A program made the position numbers and the translations under genes. A stretch of DNA of 45,268 nt from Planctomycetales bacterium (GTDB taxonomy: Bacteria; Planctomycetota; Planctomycetia; Pirellulales; Pirellulaceae): positions 1 through 45,268 of the forward strand of contig JAGQOY010000033.1 of assembly GCA_020427005.1 (NCBI GenBank). Reading direction: 5' to 3'. A model generated the notes under the pieces. The model had not been told where the DNA came from. It did not search any database and worked only from the letters and a program-made list of their open reading frames with translations. Every line of letters begins with the position of its first letter. Within the stretch, counting starts at the first letter, position 1. This document shows, in pieces, positions 32,971-41,998 of this stretch.

Positions 32971-34118
32971 AATATTTGGATGAATTTCGGGATCCGCAAT
33001 TGGCTCGAAGGCTAATAGATGACATTCAGGAACGAGCAACCCGCCGTTGGAAAATCATGGATGTATGCGGAGGACAAACACATAGCCTGCTCAAATACGG
33101 CATAGAATCTACACTTGAAAATTGCGTTGAACTCATACATGGCCCGGGATGTCCAGTGTGTGTTACGGCGCCCGAGACTATCGAATATGCCAAACACCTA
33201 GCACTTCTTCCCAACGTGATCATCGCAACCTTTGGTGACATGCTTCGCGTACCAGGATTTTCTGCATCGGAGGTTTCGCAGGCAAATCCGCCCCTGACCA
33301 GCTCTGTCTGTCCAGGTTCTCTGGCCGACGCACGTACACGAGGCGGCCAAATTCAAATTGTTTATTCGCCTCTTGATGCTGTCGAATTGGCCACTCAAAA
33401 CCCCAAAAAGCAAATCGTATTCTTAGCTGTCGGTTTCGAGACCACCGTACCGGCTACTGCCTTGGCTGCTTTGCAAGCAGAACAATTGCGGCTAAGAAAT
33501 TTCTCGTTGCTGGTTGCTCACGTTTGCGTCTTGCCTGTAATGCAAGTCCTGGTTGGCGATCCAAACTGTGAATTGAATGCATTCTTGGCCGCGGGGCATG
33601 TTTGTGCTGTATCCGGCCATGACATCTATCGAGCTTTGGTGTCGGAGTCGGGTCTACCGGTCATCGTCACAGGTTTTGAGCCACTTGATTTACTGGCGGG
33701 GATCCGATGTGCGGTTGAATTGCTGGAATCCAATAATCCACAAGTTGTCAATTGTTACTCACGGAGCGTCTCATCCCAAGGCAATCGATTCGCCCAAGAT
33801 GTCATGGCGACAGTTTACAAGCAGGTTGATCGGAAGTGGCGAGGATTTGGGACGATTCGAGGAGGAGGATTAGCATTACGAGAACGGTTTGCCGAAATGG
33901 ACGCCGAAAAACGATTTGGAACAATCCTTCAAATACCAATCGTTCATCAAGAGACCTGTCGAAGCGGCGACGTTATGGCTGGACGCATTAAACCGCACGA
34001 GTGCGAACATTTTGGTCGCGGCTGCACTCCAGATCAGCCGCTGGGTGCACCTATGGTGTCCAACGAAGGTGCTTGCTCAGCCTATTATCGCTACGCACCA
34101 CAAACAAAAAGAAACTGA
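32967..34118 (+). CDS. hypD: Hydrogenase formation protein HypD
   Basis: HypD is the 4Fe-4S scaffold on which the Fe(CN)2CO group is assembled with HypC. The 383-residue protein matches the family: CGGQTHSLLKYG, GPGCPVCVT, GFETTVPATA and the C-terminal cysteine cluster within ETCRSGDVMAGRIKP, CEHFGRGCTP and NEGACSAYYRY. The start is TTG at 32967, since the family N-terminus MKYLDEFRDPQLAR begins exactly there; it overlaps the hypC stop by four bases. About 90 bases follow before hypE. Confidence 0.95.
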   Translation: MKYLDEFRDPQLARRLIDDIQERATRRWKIMDVCGGQTHSLLKYGIESTLENCVELIHGPGCPVCVTAPETIEYAKHLALLPNVIIATFGDMLRVPGFSASEVSQANPPLTSSVCPGSLADARTRGGQIQIVYSPLDAVELATQNPKKQIVFLAVGFETTVPATALAALQAEQLRLRNFSLLVAHVCVLPVMQVLVGDPNCELNAFLAAGHVCAVSGHDIYRALVSESGLPVIVTGFEPLDLLAGIRCAVELLESNNPQVVNCYSRSVSSQGNRFAQDVMATVYKQVDRKWRGFGTIRGGGLALRERFAEMDAEKRFGTILQIPIVHQETCRSGDVMAGRIKPHECEHFGRGCTPDQPLGAPMVSNEGACSAYYRYAPQTKRN

Positions 34119-34209
34119 TTCAAACCCACCCTCGAAGGGAAATTGAAACAGCTGTTTGTTGGTTGGTGAGTTCAGCAACTTTGCCTCTTTCAACACTTCG
34201 GAGAGTAAT

Positions 34210-35247
34210 GTGAAAACATGGCATTGTCCGGTACCGCCCCCGTTCTCTGAAAAGGTTGTCTTGGCCCACGGTGAAGGTGGGAAGGCAATGCGGCGATTTA
34301 TTAGAGAGCATATATCCTCAAAACTAGCTTTAGGCTCGGCGATGGACGATTCCGCCATTTTGAATCTGCCGCAAAAACAACTAGCTATGACAACCGATAG
34401 TTTTGTAGTTTCACCTCTATTCTTTCCGGGTGGAAACATCGGCTCCTTGGCAGTACATGGAACTGTTAATGACTTGGCAGTCGCTGGAGCACAACCAATT
34501 GCCATTTCGCTGGCATTAATCCTGGAAGAGGGACTGGAAATATCTCTGCTTGAGAACGTCCTAGAAAGCCTTCGCAATGCCGCTGAAGCCTGCAATGTGA
34601 CCATCTGTACAGGAGACACAAAGGTAGTTCAGCGTGGGGCCGTCGATAAGTTGTTCATCAATACGACAGGAGTTGGCTGTTTGCAAACAAAATTTGCCTT
34701 GTCATCAGCCAACGTTCGTGCCGGTGACGAGTTAATCGTAAGCGGACCAATTGGACAACACGGCATGGCCGTATTATGTGCCCGAGAAGACCTGAAGTTG
34801 GTCCCCACACCAATCTCTGACTCTGCTCCGTTACATCAGGAATGCAGCGCATTGCTGCTTGGGCTGGGTGCAAACCTGCGCTGCATGCGAGATGCAACCC
34901 GAGGAGGAATTTCGGCGGTCCTTCACGAGTGGGCTATGGACGCACAACTCTCAATGCAAATTGATGAGTCGCGGATTCCAGTCTCTGCAGAGGTTCGTGG
35001 CGCGTGTGAACTTTTGGGGCTCGACCCGCTATATGTGGCCAACGAAGGCACCATGCTCATCGCAGTTGCCAGAGATCATTCAGTTCGTGCGCTGGAGGTC
35101 CTGCGGCAATTGAATCCCGCGACTAAAGCTGCAATTATTGGCCAAGTAGTTCCTGCACTCTCAGCTCCGGTGGTGATTAGAAGACTGCACGGAGCGTTAA
35201 TTCCAGTTGATGAGCCCCAGGGCGCTCCCCTTCCTCGCATCTGCTAG
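34210..35247 (+). CDS. hypE: Hydrogenase expression/formation protein HypE
   Basis: HypE dehydrates the thiocarbamate on its C-terminal Cys to a thiocyanate, the source of the CN ligands. The roughly 345-residue protein has VLAHGEGGKAMRRFI at its start, the ATP-binding segments DDSAILNLPQ, VNDLAVAGAQPIAIS and TGDTKVVQRG, and ends exactly in PRIC, the required C-terminal tetrapeptide. The start is taken as GTG 34210 with GGAGAG at 34200-34205; a TTG at 34156 is also open but adds 18 non-conserved residues. It is the last gene of the hyp block and converges on trhP, with 10 bases between the two stops. Confidence 0.94.
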   Translation: MKTWHCPVPPPFSEKVVLAHGEGGKAMRRFIREHISSKLALGSAMDDSAILNLPQKQLAMTTDSFVVSPLFFPGGNIGSLAVHGTVNDLAVAGAQPIAISLALILEEGLEISLLENVLESLRNAAEACNVTICTGDTKVVQRGAVDKLFINTTGVGCLQTKFALSSANVRAGDELIVSGPIGQHGMAVLCAREDLKLVPTPISDSAPLHQECSALLLGLGANLRCMRDATRGGISAVLHEWAMDAQLSMQIDESRIPVSAEVRGACELLGLDPLYVANEGTMLIAVARDHSVRALEVLRQLNPATKAAIIGQVVPALSAPVVIRRLHGALIPVDEPQGAPLPRIC

Positions 35248-35257
35248 TCACTCGAGC

Positions 35258-36658
35258 TCAGTTCGTAGGCGGAAGTTGTCCAGCCATTAATTGGTCGGGG
35301 GAGGGCTCTCGAAGAAATCTCATAAGTAAACCGAATTGTATGTCATGATCTGTCAATTTTGGACGTAGTGCGTCGGGTATTGGAACCTGCACTATGTGCT
35401 TATTTCCAGGAGCTACGTGAATAGATTGTCCGTTCTTATTCATTAAGTGAGTTAGTTCAAAAACAAAATTCCCGGCTGGGGTCATTAGTTCCAGTTCATC
35501 ACCAATTTCAAACCGATTCTTTACATCCACGATAAAGCTATTGTCATTTCGTTCCATAATATCTCCAACGAACTGTTGTCGATAACTCGTTGAACGACCG
35601 CTTTCGTAGTTTTGTAATTCGCTAATAGGTCGGCGGCTGTAAAACGCGTCAGTGTAACCTCGGTTGGAGAGGCTGTTTAGGTTCTCAAGCAACTGCGGGT
35701 TGAATTCACGTCCGCTAGCCGCATCGTCGATAGCTTGCCGATAAACCTGGGCTGTGCGAGCAACATAGAAGTATGTTTTGGTCCGTCCTTCAATCTTGAG
35801 CGATGCTAGTCCCATGCGAACGAATTCTGGCACATGCTCCACTGCACGAAGGTCTCTAGAATTCATGATGTAGGTCCCGTGTTCGTCCTCAAAAGCCGGC
35901 ATAAATTCCCCAGGACGATTGGCCTCTTCTAGCATGAAAACTCGCTGCTCAGGTTCAGTTGCTGGCTGGCTGCAACAACCATGGTTTGATTCATTGCTCA
36001 AAACTTTTAACTGCAAATTCCCTTCCAAAGTTTGCTCTGCCTCGGATACGTTGTAATTCCATCGACAGGCATTTGTGCATGCGCCTTGATTGGAATCACG
36101 ATGGTTCATGTACCCTGAAAGTAGGCATCTACCGGAGTACGCTATGCAAAGAGCGCCATGCACAAATACTTCTATTTCCATGTCCGGACAGGCTGCCTGA
36201 ATTTCCGCAATCTCAGGAATTGATAGTTCGCGGGACAGAATTACCCTGCTTAGCCCTTGCCGCTGCCAGAACTGTACCGTGGCATAGTTGACGGCGTTGG
36301 CTTGCACGGACAGGTGGATGGGAACGTCTGGCCATCGTTCGCGGACAAGCATTATCAGACCAGGATCGGACATGATCAGCGCGTCAGGCTGCATGTCGAT
36401 CACTGGTTCCATATTCTTGATGTAGGATCGCACTTTGGAATTGTGTGGTGCGAGATTGCTGGCAATGTAGAATTTTTTCCCTAAGGCATGGGCTTCTTCA
36501 ATCGCCTGAGTCAGGACCTCTAGCCTATTGAATTCATTCTCTCGAACTCTCAAGCTATACCGTGGTTGACCAGCATATACGGCATCTGCACCGTAGGCGA
36601 ACGCATAGCGCATTGCTCGTAGGGTTCCGGCTGGAGAAAGAAGTTCTGGAGCTTGCAT
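35258..36658 (-). CDS. trhP: tRNA uridine-34 5-hydroxylation protein TrhP (U32 family, YegQ)
   Basis: TrhP makes 5-hydroxyuridine at tRNA position 34 in a prephenate-dependent reaction, giving the substrate of CmoB. The 466-residue protein is close to E. coli YegQ along its length: PELLSPAGTLRAMRYAFAYG at the N-terminus, YAGQPRYSLRVRENEFN, DALIMSDPGLIMLVRERWP, VHGALCIAYSGRCLLSGYMN, NQGACTNACRWNYNVSE (iron-sulfur cysteines) and IMNSRDLRAVEHV. A Cys-rich insert (NHGCCSQPA) sits at about 225. The older label for the family is peptidase U32. It is convergent with hypE. The functional partners cmoA and cmoB are about 10 kb away on the other strand. Confidence 0.93.
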   Translation of the reverse strand: MQAPELLSPAGTLRAMRYAFAYGADAVYAGQPRYSLRVRENEFNRLEVLTQAIEEAHALGKKFYIASNLAPHNSKVRSYIKNMEPVIDMQPDALIMSDPGLIMLVRERWPDVPIHLSVQANAVNYATVQFWQRQGLSRVILSRELSIPEIAEIQAACPDMEIEVFVHGALCIAYSGRCLLSGYMNHRDSNQGACTNACRWNYNVSEAEQTLEGNLQLKVLSNESNHGCCSQPATEPEQRVFMLEEANRPGEFMPAFEDEHGTYIMNSRDLRAVEHVPEFVRMGLASLKIEGRTKTYFYVARTAQVYRQAIDDAASGREFNPQLLENLNSLSNRGYTDAFYSRRPISELQNYESGRSTSYRQQFVGDIMERNDNSFIVDVKNRFEIGDELELMTPAGNFVFELTHLMNKNGQSIHVAPGNKHIVQVPIPDALRPKLTDHDIQFGLLMRFLREPSPDQLMAGQLPPTN

Positions 36659-36794
36659 GGCGGCGCGTTCTACGAATGTTCAGACAAAAGAATTTTAGCT
36701 TGGGAGCAATGGTAATTGGGCGGCAACTAATGAATCTTATCAACCAGTCATAGGCGTAAAAGCAAAGACGCTACCGCAAAACGACTACTCCACA

Positions 36795-36832
36795 GCCGAT
36801 TGAAACCCAACAGCGCACGACTGTCAATCGGC
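36795..36832 (-). terminator. Hairpin after the symporter operon
   Basis: GCCGATTGA (36795-36803) pairs perfectly with TCAATCGGC (36824-36832) around a 20-base loop. It lies between the end of the small membrane gene (36871) and the start of trhP (36658), both on minus. There is no clear U-tract, so it is a plausible but unproven terminator. Confidence 0.4.
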
Positions 36833-36870
36833 CCGGAACTCGATCGAATGGGCAGTTTGAAACGACATTA

Positions 36871-37104
36871 TTAGAGCAGTGAGTAGATTATTATTTGAAG
36901 CAGAAGCGCCAGAACAGCTCCAAGCTTTAGGTTTTCATCCCACCGCCGGGCTCCGTTGGGCGGCTGAGTGCGTTCTTTGGGAAGCCGTATCACCCATACA
37001 AGCAACAGCAAAAAAGTCAGTACGAACAGAAGTCTTACGGCATATAATGGGACTTCCGCCAGGAGTCCTCGCAAAACATCGCCCACATGGTGTAGGATTG
37101 TCAC
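36871..37104 (-). CDS. Small membrane protein paired with the symporter, 77 aa
   Basis: A 77-residue protein with two hydrophobic helices: about 20-40 (LYAVRLLFVLTFLLLLVWVI) and about 61-77 (KLGAVLALLLQIIIYSLL). Between them is a polar loop RLPKERTQPPNGARRWDENL. The GTG start at 37104 lies one base past the symporter stop, so the two genes are coupled. Small two-helix proteins with this PP-GA-RWDENLK loop accompany sodium:solute symporters in planctomycetes, by memory of the family. It could be an accessory subunit. A plus-strand frame over the same bases has no such features and is rejected. Confidence 0.75.
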   Translation of the reverse strand: MTILHHVGDVLRGLLAEVPLYAVRLLFVLTFLLLLVWVIRLPKERTQPPNGARRWDENLKLGAVLALLLQIIIYSLL

Positions 37105-37105
37105 G

Positions 37106-38698
37106 TTAGATGTCCTGCCTTCCGTTTCGATTCGATATTACATACTGAAGCTTCTCGGCTGGTACCTGTTTCGTAAATATGCTGATAATAATTAGCAATC
37201 CAGCCGTTACTAGGAAGGCCCAAATCGAGAAATACAAGAAAGGTTCCTGTATCTGAAACAATGGTTCAAGCTGCCATGCTTCAGCCAGCCAAGGCTGATT
37301 GAGTACGCAGAGTGAAATGGAGGTACCAATACCACCCAATAAAGCAATAACAGCCGCTGTACCGGTCGCACGTCGCCAAAATACGCCAATAATCAGCACT
37401 GCGAACGATGGCCCCTGAAAAAATGCCAGCAATGTCTGAAAGATAGCGTAAATCCCCCCTTGGTCGCTGAGCAAGTTCAAGCTGAACGCAAAAACGATAG
37501 CCCAGGCAACAAGCACCAAGGTTGTTACTCGACCAATATTCAGCAACTGTGTATCGGATGCTTGCCTATTCACAAACCGAACAAAGAAATCATTTGTAAC
37601 GATCGTGGCTGCTGAGTTCAGATAGGAATCGATACTTGACATCAGTGCGGCCAGAAATGCAGCTACGAAAATTCCACGAACTCCCGGTGGTAACATGAGT
37701 CCAACCAAGGCGGGAATTGCCCCATCACTATCTTGCAAATCGGGAACCACAACCAGTGCAATCAGCCCAGGTACAGCAACAATCAACGGAATGATGTTCT
37801 TCAGCAACGCGCCCCATATGTAGGAGGCCTGAGCTTCGAATTCACTGCGAGCACCCAACGACCGTTGGACAATGGCTTGGTTACCAATCCAATAAGCTGG
37901 GCTCAAGATTAGTGCCAAGCCGAAGAATATTCCGGGCCAAGGATACGGGCTTGGAGTGTCGACAGGTAAGATCAAGGAGGCATGATCGGCCGTTGATTCG
38001 GCCGAAGCGTTTATCTCAGTAGGGGACAAGGGTGCTCCATCTGTCATGGGGTGGTTAAGAGTCGCCAATCTGTGAGATAGTTCAGCAAATCCACCAACCT
38101 CGATAAGCCCCATGATAAGAATTAATAGACATCCAAGTATCATGATGACGCACTGAATCATGTCGGTATAAACCACCGCCGCGAGCCCACCGATCATCGT
38201 ATAGATTCCAACCAGGCTGGCCGTAACAATTATGCAGAGCGCGGGCTCCCAACCGAACACTTGAGCCATCATCTTGGCTGAAGCTAGTAGCATGATGCCC
38301 AAGTTACAGGCCATGAACAACAGCCAACAAGCCGCCAGAATAGCGCGCACCGCAACGTTGTACCGACGCTCCATAAACTCCGGAATTGTATAAACTCCCG
38401 TTCGATAGAAGAACGGAATAAATACGAATGCTCCCACTATCATGGCCGGTACACATCCGATCCATTCGAAGTTCGCAACAGCCATTCCATGGCGATAAGC
38501 CGCACCTCCAACTCCAATAATATCTGTTCCGCCGATGTCCGTTGCGACTAAGGACATCCCAATTGCCCACCAAGGAAGCTGACGTCCTGCCAAAAAGAAA
38601 TCTTTTCCGGTCTTTAATCGACGACCTATGGCCACTCCCATGGAGAGGGTACCAATAAGGTACAATCCTATGACAAAGTAGTCAGGTAAACTCAGCAT
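37106..38698 (-). CDS. Sodium:solute symporter (SSS family)
   Basis: A 530-residue inner-membrane transporter with about 13 hydrophobic helices, as in the SGLT-type fold. Family landmarks are YFVIGLYLIGTLSMGVAIGR at the N-terminus, FFLAGRQLPWWAIGMSL, GTDIIGVGGAAYRHG, YTIPEFMERRYN and, in the middle, SSIDSYLNSAATIVTNDFF, the block carrying the sodium-binding serines. A soluble loop of about 45 residues (NHPMTDGAPLSPTE onward) sits near residue 225. The substrate cannot be told from sequence; sugars or organic acids are likely. It is divergent from the CBM9-like gene and co-transcribed with the small membrane protein. Confidence 0.92.
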   Translation of the reverse strand: MLSLPDYFVIGLYLIGTLSMGVAIGRRLKTGKDFFLAGRQLPWWAIGMSLVATDIGGTDIIGVGGAAYRHGMAVANFEWIGCVPAMIVGAFVFIPFFYRTGVYTIPEFMERRYNVAVRAILAACWLLFMACNLGIMLLASAKMMAQVFGWEPALCIIVTASLVGIYTMIGGLAAVVYTDMIQCVIMILGCLLILIMGLIEVGGFAELSHRLATLNHPMTDGAPLSPTEINASAESTADHASLILPVDTPSPYPWPGIFFGLALILSPAYWIGNQAIVQRSLGARSEFEAQASYIWGALLKNIIPLIVAVPGLIALVVVPDLQDSDGAIPALVGLMLPPGVRGIFVAAFLAALMSSIDSYLNSAATIVTNDFFVRFVNRQASDTQLLNIGRVTTLVLVAWAIVFAFSLNLLSDQGGIYAIFQTLLAFFQGPSFAVLIIGVFWRRATGTAAVIALLGGIGTSISLCVLNQPWLAEAWQLEPLFQIQEPFLYFSIWAFLVTAGLLIIISIFTKQVPAEKLQYVISNRNGRQDI

Positions 38699-38839
38699 CG
38701 GAAGATCATTAACGGTATAGGGGCAGCATTAGACCTAGGGCTGTTATCTGATTCGAGCAGCAGTCTCAAATTTCGTTTGCTCGCGCCACGCCAATATACT
38801 CTTTTGCATTGGGATATGTCACTGATATTTGAGGTAGTT

Positions 38840-39577
38840 ATGAACTCACTCTATTTACAACTAACATGCATACTCTTGGTTAGCACAACAGCATGGATTT
38901 CTTCTGCTAATTCTCAGGAGAGGAATGAGCCTCCAATACTTAAGGTGCCACATTGCGACGATTTCGAAGTCACAGGGAACGGCGAGTCTGAAGCATGGAA
39001 GCTGGCAACCTGGACCCCACTCGCGCGGCGTTCGACCGCGAAACATGAATACGACTCGAGGTTCAAGATGCTCTATTCAGATACAGGCGTATATGTCCTG
39101 TTTGATGGCATTGACCAACAATTGACAGCAACGATGAATGATGATTTCCTTGATCTTTGGAACGAGGATGTCTACGAGTGCTTTTTCTGGACCGATCAGC
39201 GCCATACTGTGTATTTCGAATATGAAATCTCCCCGCTCGGGTTTGAGCTGCCCATCATTATCCCAAACTTCGAGGGCCGTTTCCTTGGCTGGCGTCCATG
39301 GCACTACGACGGAGATCGCAAGATTAGAAAACGAGTATCAGCAACGGGCGGGAAGAATGCCTCAATGGCCAAGGTTAATGGATGGAGTGCCGAAGTTTTC
39401 ATTCCATATACCTTACTACAACCATTACAAAACGTTCCACCCAATCCTGGGGGCAGATGGCGGGCAAATTTCTATCGAGTGGACTACGACAACCAACAAG
39501 TTTCTCAATGGGAATGGGCTCCTGTTGGGCGAAGTTTTCACGAATTCCAGAAATTTGGAACCTTAGAATTTCAGTAA
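38840..39577 (+). CDS. Secreted CBM9-like carbohydrate-binding protein
   Basis: A 245-residue exported protein. The signal peptide covers about residues 1-28 (LTCILLVSTTAWISSANSQ). The rest is a single CBM9-like domain: SEAWKLATWTPL, FKMLYSDTGVYVLFDGID, DLWNEDVYECFFWTD, FEYEISPLGFELPIII, GWSAEVFIPYTLLQP and WRANFYRVDYD. In planctomycetes such proteins often stand alone and their ligand is unknown. The start is ATG 38840 with GAGG about nine bases upstream; the frame is open to 38777, but that would put the signal peptide inside the protein. It is divergent from the symporter, and the amidohydrolase gene follows 99 bases later. Confidence 0.88.
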   Translation: MNSLYLQLTCILLVSTTAWISSANSQERNEPPILKVPHCDDFEVTGNGESEAWKLATWTPLARRSTAKHEYDSRFKMLYSDTGVYVLFDGIDQQLTATMNDDFLDLWNEDVYECFFWTDQRHTVYFEYEISPLGFELPIIIPNFEGRFLGWRPWHYDGDRKIRKRVSATGGKNASMAKVNGWSAEVFIPYTLLQPLQNVPPNPGGRWRANFYRVDYDNQQVSQWEWAPVGRSFHEFQKFGTLEFQ

Positions 39578-39676
39578 CCGTTTCGCGAGGAGCGGATTGA
39601 AGACACACCTATATTTAATGAAATTTGTTGACACATCGACTTGACTTTTCACCGCCAGGCAAGAATTGAGAAAGAT

Positions 39677-40828
39677 ATGAGTATTCCGCGTTACCTTGGA
39701 AGCATCTGTTATCACTTAATCTTCATTGGCATTGTTGGGCAAGTCTGTTGCGGACAATCTCTACAATCGTCTGGTCAAAGTGATGACGACATTCGTGAGC
39801 TAAAGCTTCGAGATTGGCAGCCTCGTTCGATGCTTAAAACCAAGGTTACGCATGTGGCTAAACCAGCCTTTCCGGTAATCGATGTACACAATCACCTTGG
39901 CGGAGGCGCGGGATTACTTACGCCCAGTCGTGTGGCAGGGTATTTGCAGGAAATGGATGACGCTGGCGTTCGATTTGTGGTGAACCTGGACGGCGGTTGG
40001 GACGAACGATTGGTTGAGACATTAGCTGCGTTGGACAAAGCTCATCCCAACAGGTTTTTGACCTTTGCATTGATCGATTTTCGGGGTTTCGATGACACTG
40101 GATGGACCGAACGAGAGGTTTCACGATTGAGGCAAGGTTTTATAGCTGGCGCAAAAGGGCTCAAATTTCATAAATCTCTCGGCCTTTCTTACCGCGACAC
40201 CAACGGAAAACTCATTGGCATTGATGACGCTCGCCTAGATCCTATCTGGGAGCTTTGTGGCGAAATGAAAAAACCTGTGATGATACATACATCGGACCCG
40301 GCAGCTTTTTTCACTCCGCTGGATCGTTACAACGAACGCTGGCATGAGTTGAACGAGCACCCTGATTGGCTATTCCATGGGAAAGACTATCCGACTCGCG
40401 ACGAACTTCTTGCACAGCGCAATCGTGTTATCGAACGACATCCACAAACGACCTTCATTGGGGCGCATTTCGGAAATAACCCCGAAGACATAGAGTCTGT
40501 CGGTCAATTGCTGGACAAGTATCCAAATTTCTATGTCGATATTGATGCGCGGATTTCCGAGCTTGGTCGGCAGCCGTACAGTTGCCGACGATTCTTTCTG
40601 AAATACCAAGATCGAATACTGTTTGGAACAGACACTACACCCAAAGCAGATGCATTTCGGCTGTACTATAGATTCCTGGAAACCGACGATGAATACTTCG
40701 ACACTGCCGAGTCACATCACCGCCAAGGATTTTGGATGATCTATGGCATTTTTCTGCCGGAGGAGATCTTGGAGAAAATCTATTTCACCAATGCAGCCAA
40801 GATACTTTCGATCGACGCGGCACACTGA
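39677..40828 (+). CDS. Secreted amidohydrolase-2 family hydrolase
   Basis: A 383-residue TIM-barrel metal hydrolase. A signal peptide is present (YHLIFIGIVGQVCCGQS, cut near residue 26). Metal-site motifs are VIDVHNHLGGGAG (HxH-like), the KGLKFHKSLGL strand, VMIHTSDPAAFF, TFIGAHFGNNPED and LFGTDTTPK with the final Asp. This is the pattern of the amidohydrolase-2 family, which includes decarboxylases and lactonases; the substrate cannot be told. The start is ATG 39677; the frame from 39641 would place 12 polar residues before the signal peptide. It may be co-transcribed with the CBM9-like gene. It converges on the Pro/Tyr-rich gene. Confidence 0.88.
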   Translation: MSIPRYLGSICYHLIFIGIVGQVCCGQSLQSSGQSDDDIRELKLRDWQPRSMLKTKVTHVAKPAFPVIDVHNHLGGGAGLLTPSRVAGYLQEMDDAGVRFVVNLDGGWDERLVETLAALDKAHPNRFLTFALIDFRGFDDTGWTEREVSRLRQGFIAGAKGLKFHKSLGLSYRDTNGKLIGIDDARLDPIWELCGEMKKPVMIHTSDPAAFFTPLDRYNERWHELNEHPDWLFHGKDYPTRDELLAQRNRVIERHPQTTFIGAHFGNNPEDIESVGQLLDKYPNFYVDIDARISELGRQPYSCRRFFLKYQDRILFGTDTTPKADAFRLYYRFLETDDEYFDTAESHHRQGFWMIYGIFLPEEILEKIYFTNAAKILSIDAAH

Positions 40829-40883
40829 GGTCATGCTGGATGCAACTGACGTGGGCTCAACCAAGAATCGACAGGTTGTAAGA

Positions 40884-41483
40884 CTAGTTGGGTGGAAAGG
40901 TGGGATAGCTGCCGTCAAACCACGGTTGGTGTAGATACGGCGGATACCAAGGCAAGCTCCCGTTTAATGGACTGGAACTAGCGCCAAAGGGTGAAGGTGG
41001 ATATTGCCCCGGCTGCCAATTCGAAGATTGTGGAGGATATTGCGGCAACCAGGGCGAGCCATACTGTGGAGCCTGAAGGGGCATGACAGGATATTGGCCC
41101 GGCAAAGGAGCAGATCCATTAAAGTACACGCTTGGCATCTGCGGCCCCCATTGCGAGTAGGGCGTATTGTAGGGCCCATACGGAAATCTCCAACGCTCGT
41201 AGGGAATCACGGGAGCTCCCCATTGATCCACCACGTGAAAATTGTCTGCAAATTGGCCAACTTGTAACGTACTTCGGTAGCTGCGATAACCGCTTCGTTG
41301 GTAATCCGCAGGAATTTCTTGGATCGGTTGACGCGGTAACGCGTACTGGTCGATGCGATTACCATACACGTCATGAGTATATGTTGACGGCCAGGAAATC
41401 CAATCGTCAGCTAACACTGGCGCCGTTTGGCAAGCAAGTTCGATCAATAAGGCAATGGCTAGATGATTGATGCGACTGTTCAT
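40884..41483 (-). CDS. Secreted Pro/Tyr/Gln-rich hypothetical protein
   Basis: A 199-residue protein with a signal peptide (to about residue 25, AIALLIELACQTAPVLADD). The next 80 residues look folded (VGQFADNFHVVDQWGAPVIPYERW). The C-terminal 100 residues are low-complexity, rich in Pro, Tyr, Gln, Ser and Gly, with repeated short units such as QYP, YPP and PQY. No known domain. It may be a structural or cell-surface protein. The ATG at 41483 is the natural start. It converges on the amidohydrolase gene with 55 bases between. Confidence 0.75.
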   Translation of the reverse strand: MNSRINHLAIALLIELACQTAPVLADDWISWPSTYTHDVYGNRIDQYALPRQPIQEIPADYQRSGYRSYRSTLQVGQFADNFHVVDQWGAPVIPYERWRFPYGPYNTPYSQWGPQMPSVYFNGSAPLPGQYPVMPLQAPQYGSPWLPQYPPQSSNWQPGQYPPSPFGASSSPLNGSLPWYPPYLHQPWFDGSYPTFPPN

Positions 41484-41998
41484 CTAACTCAGGCTAATTA
41501 CTGTGGCCAAGAAACAAATAATAAAAGCTGAAGTGGTTCGCTAACGATGCAATTCCATACCGGTTATGCCAAACGTAGCAATTTGGGGGAAGGATTAGAG
41601 TTTGGTTATTGACCGGTTCGATTCTCAATTTGTAACGCTAGGGACTAATCAAGGTGGAACCAATTGGACAAACTGAGACCTCGACCTATCCAACTGTGCT
41701 TATAAGGGTCCCCTAGTCACTAACCCTCAAAACTATGAATATTCGCAATACTGAACATCCCGAAGTTAGGCGTTTCCATTCCGACGAGCTGCATGTACTT
41801 CAATCGTGCACGGCTATCTGGTTTGGGATCATCGAGACTTTCAACAGGTCAAAAGCAGTACTTCCTATCTGGAGAAACGGTATTGCGATTCTGGACAAAC
41901 TGTACTGCGCAGAAACTGGTTTTTTATTCATACTATAAGAAGTCATCGGCCAAGCCGATTCTTATTTTAATCCAACCTAGACCGCCTTTACAGTTTCA
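41484..41998. other. 515-base intergenic region before panD
   Basis: A 67-codon ATG frame at 41735-41938 has no Shine-Dalgarno and no recognisable features, so no gene is called. The region ends with a small hairpin, ATCGGC (41945-41950) and GCCGAT (41954-41959), followed by a T-rich run. No other structure stands out. Confidence 0.45.
41945..41968 (+). terminator. Small hairpin with T-rich tail upstream of panD
   Basis: A 6-base stem ATCGGC/GCCGAT with a 3-base loop is followed by TCTTATTTTAA. It has the form of a weak intrinsic terminator, but no gene is called before it on this strand, so it could instead be a leader structure for panD. Confidence 0.35.

Noticed and set aside
35258..36658. 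Plain peptidase (collagenase-like) role for the U32 protein
   Set aside because: It matches YegQ/TrhP along its whole length, whose role is tRNA U34 hydroxylation, and cmoAB are nearby.
36879..37109. Plus-strand frame opposite the small symporter-linked protein
   Set aside because: The minus frame has two clear membrane helices and couples to the symporter; the plus frame shows nothing.
41735..41938. 67-codon plus-strand frame before panD
   Set aside because: No Shine-Dalgarno, no recognisable domain, and a composition like random intergenic sequence.
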